The position numbers and the translations under genes are program-made. Below the pieces are notes generated by a model. That model worked only from the letters and a program-made list of their open reading frames with translations. It ran no database searches and was not told where the DNA came from. Below are positions 28,687 to 39,007 of a DNA stretch of 64,000 nucleotides, in pieces. The stretch covers positions 124,001-188,000 of the forward strand of contig NZ_PIRF01000001.1 in the NCBI RefSeq assembly GCF_003049705.1, in the 5' to 3' direction. Position 1 is the stretch's first letter; each line of letters opens with the position of its first letter. Source of the stretch: Campylobacter concisus (GTDB taxonomy: Bacteria; Campylobacterota; Campylobacteria; Campylobacterales; Campylobacteraceae).

Positions 28687-29676
28687 TTACCTTGCAAAGT
28701 GCGAAAGTTCTTCTTCGATAACTTTATTTATATTTGAATTAGCAAATTTTATTGCTTGAAAAATTGCATTCTTTATAGCTTTTGAATTGCTTTTGCCGTG
28801 ACTTATGATAACACAACCATTTACACCAAGAAGCGGTGCACCGCCATATTCGTCATAGCTAACCTGCTTTTTGAGCGTTTTAAAAACTTTTCTCATGAGT
28901 ACAGAGCCAGCTATAGCAAGAGGTGATTTTTTAATTTGTTTTTTGATAATTTTACCTATAGCATCTGCAACGCCTTCACTAGTTTTTAAAAGAATATTTC
29001 CCATAAAACCATCACAAACCATTACATCGATACTGCCATCAAAAATTTGATTACCTTCTGCATTGCCAACAAAGCTATCAAGCCTAGAAACTAATTTAAA
29101 TGCTTCTTTGCTAACTTCATTGCCTTTGCTTTCTTCTTCACCATTTGATAAAAGACCAACTTTTGGCTCTTTTCTACCTAAAATTTCTTTTGCATAGGCT
29201 TCACCCATTATGGCAAATTGAAACAGATGCTCACTTCTGCAATCAACATTTGCACCAACATCTAAAACTAAAGTAGCAGATTCTTTTGAATTTGGCATAA
29301 GTGTTGCAATTGCTGGGCGAGAAATATTTTTTAGTCTACCAATTCTTAGAGTAGCTAAACTCATAGTTGCACCACTATGACCAGCAGAAACTACAGCATC
29401 AACTTCCTTATTTTTTAAGAGTTCAATTGCTTTGTAGATCGTACTATCTTTTCTCTTGAGTGCATCAGTTGCACCATCTGCCATTGAGATAACTTCGCTA
29501 GCTTCTAAAAATTCGATATTTTTTAAATAAGATTGTGGAATGAGTGGTTTGATGACATTGCTATCGCCAACTAATACGGCTTTAAATTCTGTCTCTTTTA
29601 GTGCATCAATAACACCAGATATTATAGGATCTGCACCAAAATCACCACCCATAGCATCGATAGCAATGCGAATCAT
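28687..29676 (-). CDS. plsX: Phosphate acyltransferase PlsX
   Basis: 329 aa. The N-terminal [20 protein letters not shown], the [18 protein letters not shown] region and [14 protein letters not shown] are PlsX hallmarks. It makes acyl-phosphate from acyl-ACP, the donor used by PlsY. It starts three bases after rpmF. Confidence 0.96.
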   Translation of the reverse strand: MIRIAIDAMGGDFGADPIISGVIDALKETEFKAVLVGDSNVIKPLIPQSYLKNIEFLEASEVISMADGATDALKRKDSTIYKAIELLKNKEVDAVVSAGHSGATMSLATLRIGRLKNISRPAIATLMPNSKESATLVLDVGANVDCRSEHLFQFAIMGEAYAKEILGRKEPKVGLLSNGEEESKGNEVSKEAFKLVSRLDSFVGNAEGNQIFDGSIDVMVCDGFMGNILLKTSEGVADAIGKIIKKQIKKSPLAIAGSVLMRKVFKTLKKQVSYDEYGGAPLLGVNGCVIISHGKSNSKAIKNAIFQAIKFANSNINKVIEEELSHFAR

Positions 29677-29679
29677 ATT

Positions 29680-29826
29680 TTAATATTCACCCGTAGTTTT
29701 GTTTATACGGTGAGGCATTTTCCAAGAACCATCTTTGTCTTTTACAGGTACTGGAAGTGTAACTTTATAATGTGTTCTACGTTTTGCTGCACGAGAATGA
29801 CTCACTCTTCGCTTTGGTACTGCCAT
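29680..29826 (-). CDS. rpmF: Ribosomal protein L32
   Basis: 48 aa, starting [17 protein letters not shown] and ending KTTGEY, the standard L32 form without zinc cysteines. Found by direct reading, as it is short. AAGGAGAG stands before the ATG. It sits between the DUF177 gene and plsX, its usual position in many bacteria. Confidence 0.96.
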   Translation of the reverse strand: MAVPKRRVSHSRAAKRRTHYKVTLPVPVKDKDGSWKMPHRINKTTGEY

Positions 29827-29838
29827 TTTTACTCTCCT

Positions 29839-30198
29839 TTATAAATTTTTACATTTTTCACAATAGAAATAATCACTTTTAAAAGCTTCTAACTCGCTCT
29901 CAAAGACTTCTTTTAAATTAATATTGCCATCGAAAAATTCCATCGTATTGCTAAGCTCATTTTCGCTATCTTTATAGATACCATCACTTAAATTTAGCTC
30001 TACATCTTGATCGATAGGCAACATAAATGCTTCACCGCATCGATCGCAAACATAATTTATATTCCCTTTTATTTTACCTTGACATTTTACCAAAAAAGGG
30101 TCTTTTCTTTTTAAAATTCCAATAAAAACTAAATTATCATTTCCTACTAGCTCAAAGCTTATATCTTTGTTTGCTATTTTAGAAAAAGATATAATCAA
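29839..30198 (-). CDS. DUF177 / YceD-family protein
   Basis: About 119 aa from TTG 30198 (IISFSKIANKD); a TTG at 30237 would add 13 residues but place the start within ndk. Two CxxC pairs, CDRCGEAF near 53 and YCEKCKNL at the C-terminus, suggest a zinc site. YceD-family proteins are nearly always next to rpmF and are implicated in 23S rRNA maturation or ribosome assembly. The start is not certain. Confidence 0.82.
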   Translation of the reverse strand: MIISFSKIANKDISFELVGNDNLVFIGILKRKDPFLVKCQGKIKGNINYVCDRCGEAFMLPIDQDVELNLSDGIYKDSENELSNTMEFFDGNINLKEVFESELEAFKSDYFYCEKCKNL

Positions 30199-30214
30199 TT
30201 TTCTTGACCTAAAA

Positions 30215-30628
30215 TTAGCAAATTTCTCTTGAAGCAAAAAAGAAATTTATTTCATTCACAGCATTTTCTAGACTATCACTTCCGTGAACTGCATTTGCAT
30301 CAATGCTATCGGCAAAATCAGCCCTTATAGTACCAGGAGTTGCTTCTTTTGGGTTGGTAGCACCCATAAGCTCACGGTTTTTAGCAACAGCATTTTCACC
30401 TTCAAGTACCATAACCACAACTGGTCCACTAATCATAAATTCAACCAAATTATTAAAAAATGGTCTATCTTTATGAACAGCGTAAAATGCTTTTGCATCG
30501 CATTTGCTAAGTTGGATTTTCTTTGCAGCTGCGATCCTTAGGCCGTTACTTTCAAATCTATCTATAATTTTTCCAACAACATTTTTCTTAACAGCATCAG
30601 GCTTAATAATAGAAAGTGTTCTTTGCAT
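30215..30628 (-). CDS. ndk: Nucleoside diphosphate kinase
   Basis: 137 aa. It transfers phosphate between nucleoside di- and triphosphates. The catalytic His is in the signature [12 protein letters not shown] near 116, and the N-terminal [12 protein letters not shown] is typical. First gene of the ndk-DUF177-rpmF-plsX-fabH run. Confidence 0.96.
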   Translation of the reverse strand: MQRTLSIIKPDAVKKNVVGKIIDRFESNGLRIAAAKKIQLSKCDAKAFYAVHKDRPFFNNLVEFMISGPVVVMVLEGENAVAKNRELMGATNPKEATPGTIRADFADSIDANAVHGSDSLENAVNEINFFFASREIC

Positions 30629-30670
30629 AAATTTTTCCTTAAATCTAGGTTATTTAAATTGAAGTTGGCA

Positions 30671-30679
30671 ATTATATCA
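30671..30679 (-). promoter_or_regulatory. Extended -10 promoter of the ndk-fabH operon
   Basis: TGATATAAT on the minus strand, 43 bases before the ndk start, with AAGGAAA close to the ATG. Confidence 0.65.
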
Positions 30680-30699
30680 AATAAAGCTTAAAAATAAAA

Positions 30700-30718
30700 T
30701 AGGCTCAATTTGAGCCTA
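30700..30718 (-). terminator. Terminator of the ferredoxin gene
   Basis: Perfect 9 bp inverted repeat TAGGCTCAA/TTGAGCCTA around a single base, followed on the minus strand by TTTTATTTTT. It ends transcription from the ferredoxin gene before ndk. Confidence 0.85.
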
Positions 30719-30738
30719 AAAAATTTATAAATATAAAT

Positions 30739-31023
30739 TTATTGAATAACTGGAATAGAACCATTGCGTGCATCAGCACCGATCTGATCGCGTGAAGGTT
30801 GTCCTGCTACCACTGCGTCCCATACGATACAACCGTCAGTTGGACAGGCAGATGCACAGGCTGGCTCATCGTTGTAGCCTACGCACTCAACGCATTTATT
30901 TGAATAAACATAGTATGTATCTGCTCCAGTTGGGTTGTCGCTATCATCAACGATAGCTGAAACTGGGCATTCATCAATACATGAACCACAGCTTATGCAT
31001 ATATCAGTTATTTTTACAGACAT
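30739..31023 (-). CDS. fdxA: 2[4Fe-4S] ferredoxin
   Basis: 94 aa. First cluster ligands C9, C12, C15 and C19 (CISCGSCIDECP); second cluster in NKCVECVGYNDEPACASACP with eight residues between the second and third Cys, the Alvin-type insertion. It carries low-potential electrons, e.g. for 2-oxoacid oxidoreductases. In C. jejuni an ndk-linked, iron-induced fdxA is divergent from ahpC; here it is divergent from uvrA instead. Confidence 0.92.
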   Translation of the reverse strand: MSVKITDICISCGSCIDECPVSAIVDDSDNPTGADTYYVYSNKCVECVGYNDEPACASACPTDGCIVWDAVVAGQPSRDQIGADARNGSIPVIQ

Positions 31024-31198
31024 TTTTTTCTCCTTAGGTTAAAATTTGGCGTAGAATATCAAAAAAAGCTGAAAATGATATAAATAAGCCCTTAAATTTA
31101 ACTACGATCTTAAATTTTAGAAAAACTACTTTATAAATTTTTTATCACTTTTAGACTAAATTTACAGATTAAAATTTTAAAAAGGTTGTATAAATTTA

Positions 31199-34027
31199 AT
31201 GAACGATATTATTGAAATAACTGGCGCAAGGGAACATAACTTAAAAAATATAAATCTTAAAATTCCTAAAAATAAATTAGTAGTTTTTACCGGTCTTAGC
31301 GGAAGCGGCAAGAGTACGCTAGCCTTTGATACGCTCTATGCCGAGGGACAAAGAAGATACATGGAGAGCCTTAGCAGCTATGCTAGGCAGTTTTTAGATC
31401 GCGTTGGCAAGCCTGATGTTGATAAGATAGAAGGTTTAACGCCTGCTATTGCGATCGATCAAAAGACGACTTCTAAAAACCCTCGCTCAACGGTCGGTAC
31501 GATTACAGAAATTTATGATTATCTAAGGCTTTTGTACGCAAGAGTCGGCGTTCAGCACTGCCATAAATGTGGCAAACCTATCTCAAAAATGAGTGCAAGC
31601 GATATCATAAATGAAATTTCAAAACTCCCACTTGGCGCAAAAGTGATCATCTATGCGCCGCTAGTTCGTGAGAAAAAGGGCACATGGGCGGATTTGATCG
31701 AAAATTTACGCCAAAAAGGCTTTGTAAGAGCGCAAATAGATGGCGTGGTGGTGAGGCTTGATGAGGATATCGAGCTTGCAAAAACGAAAAAACACACGAT
31801 CAAGGTTATTGTTGATAGGATTGCTATCGATGAGCAAAATCACGAACGCCTTGCAAGTGACGTAGAAAAGGCGCTAAATGAGAGCTTTGGCGAGGTCGAG
31901 ATAGAGATCGCAAATGCTGATGAGCTGGGCTTAAAAGAGAGTTTTATACATTACAGCGAGCACATGGCTTGTTTTGATTGTAAAATTTCATTTACGCCGC
32001 TTGAGCCACTTAGCTTTAGCTTTAACTCGCCAAAGGGCGCTTGCGAGCACTGCGACGGACTTGGCATAAGATATAGCCTAGATATGAGTAAGATCATTGA
32101 TGAAGAAAAGTCGATAGAAAATGGTGCGATCAAGCTACTTTATGGCTATAACATGAGCTATTACTATAAATTTTTACTTGCTTTTTGCGAGCAAAATGGC
32201 ATCGATATCAAAAAGCCATATTATGAGCTTAGCGAAGATGAAAAGAGGCTCGTTTTATATGGAAATGTCAAAGAAGTTGAGTTTTTTTGGAAGCGAAATA
32301 AGCTGCTTAGAAAATTTGATGGAGTGGTTAAAATTTCACACGGGCTTTTGAAGGATTATAAAGACTTTGATGAGTATATGAGTGAGAAAATTTGTGACGC
32401 TTGCAACGGTCACAGGCTAAAGCCTCAAAGTTTAGCGGTCAAGGTCGCTAGCCTTGGACTTGGTGAAATTTTAGATATGAGCATAGAAAACTGTACCGCT
32501 TTTTTCTCGAATGAGAAAAATTTCGCCTATCTTAGTGACTACGACAAGGCGATCGCAAAGCCTATCTTAAAAGAGATCAACGAGAGGCTTTTCTTCTTGT
32601 ATGACGTGGGACTTGGCTACTTGTCGCTTGGGCGCGATGCTAGGACGATCAGCGGCGGCGAGGCACAGCGCATCAGGATCGCAAGCCAGATAGGAAGTGG
32701 GCTAAGTGGCGTCATGTATGTGCTTGATGAGCCAAGTATCGGCCTTCACGAGCGAGATACGTTAAAACTCATAAAGACGCTTAGAAATTTACAAGCCAAA
32801 GGCAACTCTGTAATCGTCGTCGAGCATGATAAAAAAACGATAGAAGAGGCTGATTTTATCGTAGATATCGGCCCTGGAGCTGGTAAATTTGGCGGTAATG
32901 TGGTCTTTGCAGGCACAGCAAAAGAGCTTTTAAGCTCAGATACTCAGACTGCACAATACATAAATGGTAAGAAAAAGATCAACTATCAAAAAAATAGAAA
33001 AGCTGAGAAGTGGCTTGAAATTTCAAATGTAAATATCAACAATATCTCAAATTTAACCGCGAAATTTCCACTTAGAAATTTAGTTGGCATCACTGGCGTA
33101 TCAGGATCTGGCAAGAGCTCTCTAGTGCTTCAGACCTTGCTCCCAGAGGCGCAGGAGCAGCTAAATAGAGCTAAAAAAGTGAAAAAAATAGCTGGGGTAA
33201 ATTTAAGCGGACTTGAGAATTTAGACAAGGTGATCTATCTTGATCAAAGCCCGATAGGCCGCACCCCACGCTCAAATCCAGCGACATACACTGGCGTGAT
33301 GGACGAGATCAGAAATTTGTTTGCGCAGACTAAAGAAGCTAAGCTTAGAGGCTATAAAATAGGGCGCTTTAGCTTCAATGTTAAAGGTGGACGCTGCGAA
33401 AAGTGCCAAGGCGAGGGCGAGATCACGATTGAGATGCACTTTTTGCCTGATATTAACGTAGTTTGTGACGTTTGTAATGGTGCTAGATATAACGCTCAAA
33501 CCTTGGAAATTTTATACAAGGGCAAAAACATCGCTGAGGTGCTAAATATGAGCATCGACGAGGCAGTTGAGTTCTTTAAAGCTGTACCAAAGATCGCTTC
33601 AAAACTCACCACACTTCAAGACGTAGGGCTTGGCTACATCACTCTCGGACAAAATGCAGTCACACTAAGTGGCGGCGAGGCGCAACGTGTGAAGCTAGCA
33701 AAAGAGCTTAGTAGAAGCGACACTGGAAATACGCTTTATATCCTTGATGAGCCAACGACGGGGCTTCATTTTGCCGATGTTGATAGGCTAGTAAAGGTGC
33801 TAAATCACTTAGTTGATCTTGGAAATTCAGTCTTTGTGATCGAGCATAATATGGATGTTATCAAAAACTGCGACTATATCGTCGATATGGGGCCAGAAGG
33901 TGGTGCAAAGGGCGGTAAAGTGATAGCGTGCGGCAGTGTAAAAGAAGTAGCTAAAAATTATAAAAAAACTGGTAGCTATACAGGAGAATTTCTAGCACAA
34001 GAGCTTGAGGAAATGAAGAAAAAGTAG
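31199..34027 (+). CDS. uvrA: Excinuclease ABC subunit A
   Basis: 942 aa, complete. Two ABC ATPase halves: Walker A GLSGSGKSTLAF near 33 with signature ISGGEAQRI, and GVSGSGKSSLVL near 633 with LSGGEAQRV. Zinc modules are formed by CHKCGKP, CFDCKIS to CEHCDGLG, and CEKCQGEGE to CDVCNGARY. It detects damage with UvrB in nucleotide excision repair. It stands alone, divergent from fdxA. Confidence 0.97.
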   Translation: MNDIIEITGAREHNLKNINLKIPKNKLVVFTGLSGSGKSTLAFDTLYAEGQRRYMESLSSYARQFLDRVGKPDVDKIEGLTPAIAIDQKTTSKNPRSTVGTITEIYDYLRLLYARVGVQHCHKCGKPISKMSASDIINEISKLPLGAKVIIYAPLVREKKGTWADLIENLRQKGFVRAQIDGVVVRLDEDIELAKTKKHTIKVIVDRIAIDEQNHERLASDVEKALNESFGEVEIEIANADELGLKESFIHYSEHMACFDCKISFTPLEPLSFSFNSPKGACEHCDGLGIRYSLDMSKIIDEEKSIENGAIKLLYGYNMSYYYKFLLAFCEQNGIDIKKPYYELSEDEKRLVLYGNVKEVEFFWKRNKLLRKFDGVVKISHGLLKDYKDFDEYMSEKICDACNGHRLKPQSLAVKVASLGLGEILDMSIENCTAFFSNEKNFAYLSDYDKAIAKPILKEINERLFFLYDVGLGYLSLGRDARTISGGEAQRIRIASQIGSGLSGVMYVLDEPSIGLHERDTLKLIKTLRNLQAKGNSVIVVEHDKKTIEEADFIVDIGPGAGKFGGNVVFAGTAKELLSSDTQTAQYINGKKKINYQKNRKAEKWLEISNVNINNISNLTAKFPLRNLVGITGVSGSGKSSLVLQTLLPEAQEQLNRAKKVKKIAGVNLSGLENLDKVIYLDQSPIGRTPRSNPATYTGVMDEIRNLFAQTKEAKLRGYKIGRFSFNVKGGRCEKCQGEGEITIEMHFLPDINVVCDVCNGARYNAQTLEILYKGKNIAEVLNMSIDEAVEFFKAVPKIASKLTTLQDVGLGYITLGQNAVTLSGGEAQRVKLAKELSRSDTGNTLYILDEPTTGLHFADVDRLVKVLNHLVDLGNSVFVIEHNMDVIKNCDYIVDMGPEGGAKGGKVIACGSVKEVAKNYKKTGSYTGEFLAQELEEMKKK

Positions 34028-34035
34028 AAATTTAG

Positions 34036-34071
34036 CTCAACCGTTTCTTTGTAAAATTTGAAACGGTTGAG
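34036..34071. terminator. Convergent hairpin between uvrA and the O-antigen ligase gene
   Basis: Perfect 12 bp stem (CTCAACCGTTTC with GAAACGGTTGAG) and 12-base loop in the 57-base convergent gap. No T-run directly follows, so termination efficiency is uncertain. Confidence 0.6.
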
Positions 34072-34084
34072 GCGTGTTGGAGCA

Positions 34085-35260
34085 TTAGCTAATTTTTAAG
34101 GTCGATTTTTTATCTGTCGCACTTAAAGCTAGAGCCCAAAATAGTAGCATTAAAAGTGCATTTTCATGGTGAAACGTTGTATTTGCAAGTGAAATTATAT
34201 TATTAGCCATAAGCATTAAAAGTGCAAGAAAAACTATGTTATTTTGTCTAAAATTTTTAATAAATTTTATAAAGAGTGATAGTTGAAATACCAAATATGC
34301 AAGCAAGGCAACGATGCCCTTTTCTGTTAAAAATGTTAAAAAGGTGTTGTGAGAATGACTAACATGAATCTCGCCATTGCCTGGAAAATACTTTGTTATG
34401 TCAATGATTTTAAACTGACCAGAACCTATCCCAAATAATGGATTCTCAAGCCACATATAAAATGCACTAGCAAAGATCGGATATCTAGTCTCTGATCCTG
34501 TCACACCCTTTGTTAGCTGACTATAAAATCTTTCATCTTGTATAATATTTGCTGATATATATGTATAAAAAATGGCTATGACACTAAATAAAATTATTAG
34601 ACTAAATGCTAATTTAAGTTCAGTTTGCCTTTTTGAAATTTGATAAAGTAATATAGAAAAAATGATAATAGGCAAAAGATACATGGTGGCTCTTGAGCCA
34701 GCGATCATAATGCCAAATACACAAATCCCAGCTACTATTATAGCTATATATTTTTCATATATCTTTTTAAGCTCAGCTGATGATATTAAAGCTACACAAA
34801 AAACTAGTAGCATAAAAATAGCACTATGATTTACGTGTCCTATTGATTTAAGCTCAAAAAGTGCTAAAGGATCATTTGAAGAGAATTTTTCTACACAAGC
34901 AGGGATAAATGCAACAATCAAACCAGCAAATAAGGCAAAAAATAAAAATTTAAAATTTATTTTTTCTATGCCAACACTTCTGGCTACAAAGAAAAATAGC
35001 ATACACCTTAGCGGATCAAGTGCTCTTGATGCAGAAACTCCATTTATAAGACAACTTATAAAAGTAGCCAAAACAAAGATAAAAAGTGAGATATTTATGA
35101 GATCAAATTTAAATTGCCTTTTTTCTCTGACGCAAATATAAATTCCAGCCAAGACGAAAAGTGTGAGTGAAATTTGCTTTAAGCCCTCAGTTACTGGTAG
35201 CGTAAATAAGACAATAACTAAAAAAAGATTGTAGAGCTTAGAGGCAATGTCGTTTTTCAT
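34085..35260 (-). CDS. waaL: O-antigen ligase / Wzy-type membrane protein
   Basis: 391 aa with about ten to twelve hydrophobic segments. A large periplasmic loop near residues 240-310 contains NPLFGIGSGQF and HVSHSHNTFLTFLTEKG, the pattern of Wzy_C/O-antigen ligases including the conserved His. It would attach sugar polymer or oligosaccharide to lipid A-core at the periplasmic face. Ligase and polymerase cannot be told apart by sequence alone; location in a core locus favours a ligase. Confidence 0.75.
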   Translation of the reverse strand: MKNDIASKLYNLFLVIVLFTLPVTEGLKQISLTLFVLAGIYICVREKRQFKFDLINISLFIFVLATFISCLINGVSASRALDPLRCMLFFFVARSVGIEKINFKFLFFALFAGLIVAFIPACVEKFSSNDPLALFELKSIGHVNHSAIFMLLVFCVALISSAELKKIYEKYIAIIVAGICVFGIMIAGSRATMYLLPIIIFSILLYQISKRQTELKLAFSLIILFSVIAIFYTYISANIIQDERFYSQLTKGVTGSETRYPIFASAFYMWLENPLFGIGSGQFKIIDITKYFPGNGEIHVSHSHNTFLTFLTEKGIVALLAYLVFQLSLFIKFIKNFRQNNIVFLALLMLMANNIISLANTTFHHENALLMLLFWALALSATDKKSTLKIS

Positions 35261-35346
35261 GCAGATCCTTTAAATTTTAAGTGGGCATTTTATCATTGCT
35301 GAACTAAAAATAATATACAATTAAACAAAAATTAAAAGGAAGTATC

Positions 35347-36375
35347 GTGCCTGATGTGAAAATAAGCTTTGTAGTGCCTGTTTTTAACAAAAAAGAGCAT
35401 ATTAGGGATTGTTTAAATTCGCTTATATCTCAAGACATGGATGATATTGAGATTATAGTTATTAATGATGGAAGTACTGATAATACGCTAGAAATATTAG
35501 AAGAATATAAAGATAAAATAATATTAAAGACAAAGAGCAATGCTGGTGTCAGTGCTGCCAGAAATGACGGTATATTACTAGCTAGTGGGAAATATACTAT
35601 CTGCGTAGATGCTGATGACTATGTGGAAAAAGATTATGCTTCAAGTGTTTATGATATCGCAGAAAAATTTGATGCCGACATAGTGATAACAGATATGTGT
35701 AAGGTCTATGGTCATAAAAAGCTCCTTTTAAAGGATTTTGAGACAAAAGAGGATGGCGTAATCGATAAAAACGAGTATTTAAAAAGGCTTTTGGCCTCAA
35801 GGCACAACAAAGTCTTGCATAATGCGGCAAACAAGGCGATTAGGACTAAAATTTTAAAAGAAAATTTATTTCCAGTTGGGATCACGCAAGCTGAAGATTT
35901 TCATACTGTAGTGAGAAATGTTATCGCTTCAAAAACTCTTGTAAAGCTAAATAAGGCTTTTTATTGCTATAAGATAGGAGACAACAACACTGCTGGTTTT
36001 GAAAAGCTAAAAGCTGCGATAGATCATAAATTTGTTTATGATGACATAATCTCAATTTTAAAAAACAAAAATTTAGCTCTTGAAATGGTGCCAGATCTAG
36101 AGCTTAGAAAGATAAAAAGCGTCTATATGCCAGCCATTTTGGCAAGACCAAATCTAAAAAATAGTAGCTATGTAAAGGCACTTGATCTTTTTTATGCAGA
36201 TATTGATAGCATTATAAGCTCAGCTGGTTTTTCAAAGCTTAGATTAAAACAAAGAATTTTGCTTAAAGTGCTAAAAAATGTAAAATTGTACGAAAATGTA
36301 TCAAAAATTTTAAAAATCTTTAATACAATAAATGGCTTTTTGTCAAATAAAAAAATGAAAGAATTTAAAGAGTAG
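35347..36375 (+). CDS. Glycosyltransferase family 2
   Basis: 342 aa from GTG 35347, preceded by AAAAGGAAG. GT-A fold: SFVVPVFNKKEHIRDCLNSL at the N-terminus, INDGSTDNTL near 39, and the metal-binding DADDYVEKDYA near 92. It adds a sugar from a nucleotide donor at the cytoplasmic face during lipooligosaccharide synthesis; donor and acceptor cannot be read from the sequence. First of three plus-strand genes, divergent from waaL. Confidence 0.85.
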   Translation: MPDVKISFVVPVFNKKEHIRDCLNSLISQDMDDIEIIVINDGSTDNTLEILEEYKDKIILKTKSNAGVSAARNDGILLASGKYTICVDADDYVEKDYASSVYDIAEKFDADIVITDMCKVYGHKKLLLKDFETKEDGVIDKNEYLKRLLASRHNKVLHNAANKAIRTKILKENLFPVGITQAEDFHTVVRNVIASKTLVKLNKAFYCYKIGDNNTAGFEKLKAAIDHKFVYDDIISILKNKNLALEMVPDLELRKIKSVYMPAILARPNLKNSSYVKALDLFYADIDSIISSAGFSKLRLKQRILLKVLKNVKLYENVSKILKIFNTINGFLSNKKMKEFKE

Positions 36376-36378
36376 AAG

Positions 36379-37428
36379 ATGATAAATATACTTGAGCTTG
36401 AAAGCTCTCTTGGATTTGGTGGACAGGAACACCGCACACAGCGTGTGATAAATGGACTAGATAAGAGCAAATTTAAGGTTTTTTATGGGCTAAATCCTGG
36501 CTCAAAAAGCTTTGAGAAGCAAATAGAGTGTGAATTCGTTGAGTTTAATCTCAAAAAGTCTTTCAATATCTTTGAAATTTTAAAAATTTGCAAATTTGTA
36601 AAGCAAAATAATATAAAAATCATCTCAACTCACTCAGGCAAAGACGGCACCATAGGCGCTATCGTGGGCAAAATTTGCGGCGTTAGTGTGGTTCGTACTA
36701 GGCATTTGCAGCTGCCTATAACATCGCCTTTGCCTTATAATCTAAGCACAAAAGTAGTCGGCGTGTGTGACTCAGTATGTGAGGATCTTATAAAAAGAGG
36801 CGTAAAAAAAGAGAAGGTGCTAAAAATCTACACTGGCATCGATACGCAAAAATATACGCCAGAATTTAAGATAAATATGAAAAAAGAATTTGGCTTAAAT
36901 GACGATGTAGTTGGAGTTTGTATCGTTGCGGTGCTAAGAGCTGCTAAAAATCATAAGCTCTTAATCGATGCATTTAGCGAGCTAAATTTGGAAAATTCAG
37001 CCCTTTTTATCGTAGGCGATGGTCCGCAAAATAAAAATTTACACGAATATATAAAAGATAAAAAAAATATCTTTATGCTTGGCAATAGAACCGATGTGAG
37101 CGATTTTTTGGGCTCACTTGATATCTGTGTGCTACCTTCAGACATGGAGGCTATCGGCGGGGCGCTACTTGAGGCATCTTCGTGCAAGTTAGCTACTATC
37201 GGAAGTGCCGTTGGCGGTCTTGGTGAGGCAGTGAGTGATGGAAAGAGTGGATTTTTATTTCAAAATGGCGATAAAGAAGGGCTAAAAAAAGTACTTGAAA
37301 GGCTCATCTTGGATAAAAATTTAAGAAAACAGATGGGTGAGTTTGGCAGAGAGTATGTAAAAGAGGTATTTAGTATCGAAAAAATGATAGAAAACACACA
37401 AAATTTATATATGGAACTTGTAAAATGA
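36379..37428 (+). CDS. Glycosyltransferase family 4 (GT-B)
   Basis: 349 aa. N-terminal GFGGQEHRTQRVINGL is the acceptor-domain loop, and the C-terminal domain has VCIVAVLRAAKNHKLLIDAF and the donor-binding E-x7-E region SDMEAIGGALLEASSC. It starts three bases after the GT2 gene and overlaps the deacetylase gene by four bases. A related GT4 lies on the other strand at 40309-41382. Confidence 0.86.
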   Translation: MINILELESSLGFGGQEHRTQRVINGLDKSKFKVFYGLNPGSKSFEKQIECEFVEFNLKKSFNIFEILKICKFVKQNNIKIISTHSGKDGTIGAIVGKICGVSVVRTRHLQLPITSPLPYNLSTKVVGVCDSVCEDLIKRGVKKEKVLKIYTGIDTQKYTPEFKINMKKEFGLNDDVVGVCIVAVLRAAKNHKLLIDAFSELNLENSALFIVGDGPQNKNLHEYIKDKKNIFMLGNRTDVSDFLGSLDICVLPSDMEAIGGALLEASSCKLATIGSAVGGLGEAVSDGKSGFLFQNGDKEGLKKVLERLILDKNLRKQMGEFGREYVKEVFSIEKMIENTQNLYMELVK

Positions 37429-38195
37429 GTGTAACTGTTTTGATGTATCACCACGTGCTTGAAAAGAGTGGTTTTATCGCTAGCAGCGTGGATGAGTTTA
37501 GATCGCATATGAAATTTCTAGCTAAAAATGGCTATAAAACGTTAAGTATAAATGAGTTTATCGCTTATAAAAAAGGCGAGCTTGAAGTGCCAAAAAAGAG
37601 TGTTTGCATAACATTTGATGATGGCTGGATGGATAACTACATTTACGCCTATCCTATCGTGAAGGAATTTGGGCTAAAAGCAAATATTTTTATAATTACT
37701 GGCTGGATAGAAGCGGCACAAAAGGCACACGAGATGAGGCCTGCTAGCTTTTTAAATGTCGATCACAACGAGTGCAAGAGGCTTGCTCTAAGTAGGCCAC
37801 AAGATGTGATTTTAAATTTAGAGCAGATCGAGAAAATGAGCGACTGCTTCTACTTTCATTCACACACGCATGGACATTTTGATGGATATTTTGGGCAGCT
37901 TAGTCTGGACGAGGAATTTGGCCTTTGCCGTGAATTTATGAAGAAAAATTTTGGCTTTGAGGACGATGCACTTTGCTGGCCGCGCGGTAAATATAATGAC
38001 GAATATCTAAGTACTGCTAAAAAGCACGGATACAACGCGTTTTTCACTACAAAACGTGGCATTAATAAAGCTGATGGCAACCTTGAAGAGATAAAGCGCA
38101 TTGTTACAAAACGTGATGAAAAATGGCTAAAAAAGACTATGTTTATATATCAAAATGATATTTTAGGCTCGATTTACGCGGCTATAAGGTCCTAG
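37425..38195 (+). CDS. Polysaccharide deacetylase (CE4 family)
   Basis: 256 aa. Metal-binding CITFDDGWMDN near 62 and a His-rich motif FHSHTHGHFDG near 144, which fit the NodB-type metalloesterase fold (motifs 1 and 2). No signal peptide is obvious, so it probably acts in the cytoplasm on a sugar precursor. It forms a pair with the GT4 gene before it. A second deacetylase is at 39515-40312. Confidence 0.84.
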   Translation: MSVTVLMYHHVLEKSGFIASSVDEFRSHMKFLAKNGYKTLSINEFIAYKKGELEVPKKSVCITFDDGWMDNYIYAYPIVKEFGLKANIFIITGWIEAAQKAHEMRPASFLNVDHNECKRLALSRPQDVILNLEQIEKMSDCFYFHSHTHGHFDGYFGQLSLDEEFGLCREFMKKNFGFEDDALCWPRGKYNDEYLSTAKKHGYNAFFTTKRGINKADGNLEEIKRIVTKRDEKWLKKTMFIYQNDILGSIYAAIRS

Positions 38196-38204
38196 TGGGC
38201 TAAA

Positions 38205-38990
38205 TTATTTGGTAAAAATTTTCTCATTTTTTACTATATGCTTCTCGTAAAATCTTGAAACCTTGTATGAGAAATCTTTATTACATTTTTTAAAAAGAGA
38301 ATTTATCTTCTCTTTTTGCTTTCTTTGCAACTCTAAAGTAGAGTTGTTAAGCTCATCTGGATGAGAAAAGATATTACTAAAGTACATTTTAAGCTCAGTA
38401 TTTCTTAAAATAGCCTCCCATTTATCGGCTCCATAAAGACCATCTTTATAAAAATCAAGTAAAGATTTTGCACTTTTTCTCGTTAAGATATAGGCTGCTG
38501 TCCTATAAATACTGCTATATGAGTATGGTGAGATGAGATATAAATTTTCTTTTATTTTTTTGCCAAAAGCACGAAATCTACTACTTAACCCATCTTGCAC
38601 ACCGCATATAAAAATACTATCACTACTTATATCTTTGCATAGTAAAAAGGCTTCATTTATTAGTTCATCATTTCCAATAACATCATCCTCTAATATTAAA
38701 GTAAATTCCGCATCGCTTTGTAAAAAATCCTCATAGGCTTTTATATGTGACATTGTGCAGGCTAGCTCACCCGGAGTTGCTACTAATGGTGGTATTTTAA
38801 ATTTATACTTTTCATCGCATGATTTTAGTAGGCAATCTATCATGGCTTTGTAGTACTCATTGATGCTAAAATTTTTAGCATCAACTGCATCTATTATTTT
38901 AAATTCATCATATCTATTAAATTGTTTTTGTAAATTTTGCCTTCGCTCTTCATCTCTTTTTAGTGATATAACATAGATAGGATAGTTCAC
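38205..38990 (-). CDS. Glycosyltransferase family 25
   Basis: 261 aa. N-terminal YVISLKRDEERR and LILEDDVI near 99, with GELACTMSHIKAYEDF before it, are GT25 hallmarks (LOS galactosyltransferases such as LgtB and LpsA). It is convergent with the deacetylase gene nine bases away. Specificity unknown. GT25 genes are often variable among Campylobacter strains. Confidence 0.86.
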   Translation of the reverse strand: MNYPIYVISLKRDEERRQNLQKQFNRYDEFKIIDAVDAKNFSINEYYKAMIDCLLKSCDEKYKFKIPPLVATPGELACTMSHIKAYEDFLQSDAEFTLILEDDVIGNDELINEAFLLCKDISSDSIFICGVQDGLSSRFRAFGKKIKENLYLISPYSYSSIYRTAAYILTRKSAKSLLDFYKDGLYGADKWEAILRNTELKMYFSNIFSHPDELNNSTLELQRKQKEKINSLFKKCNKDFSYKVSRFYEKHIVKNEKIFTK

Positions 38991-39007
38991 TTTTTACTCC
39001 AGTAATT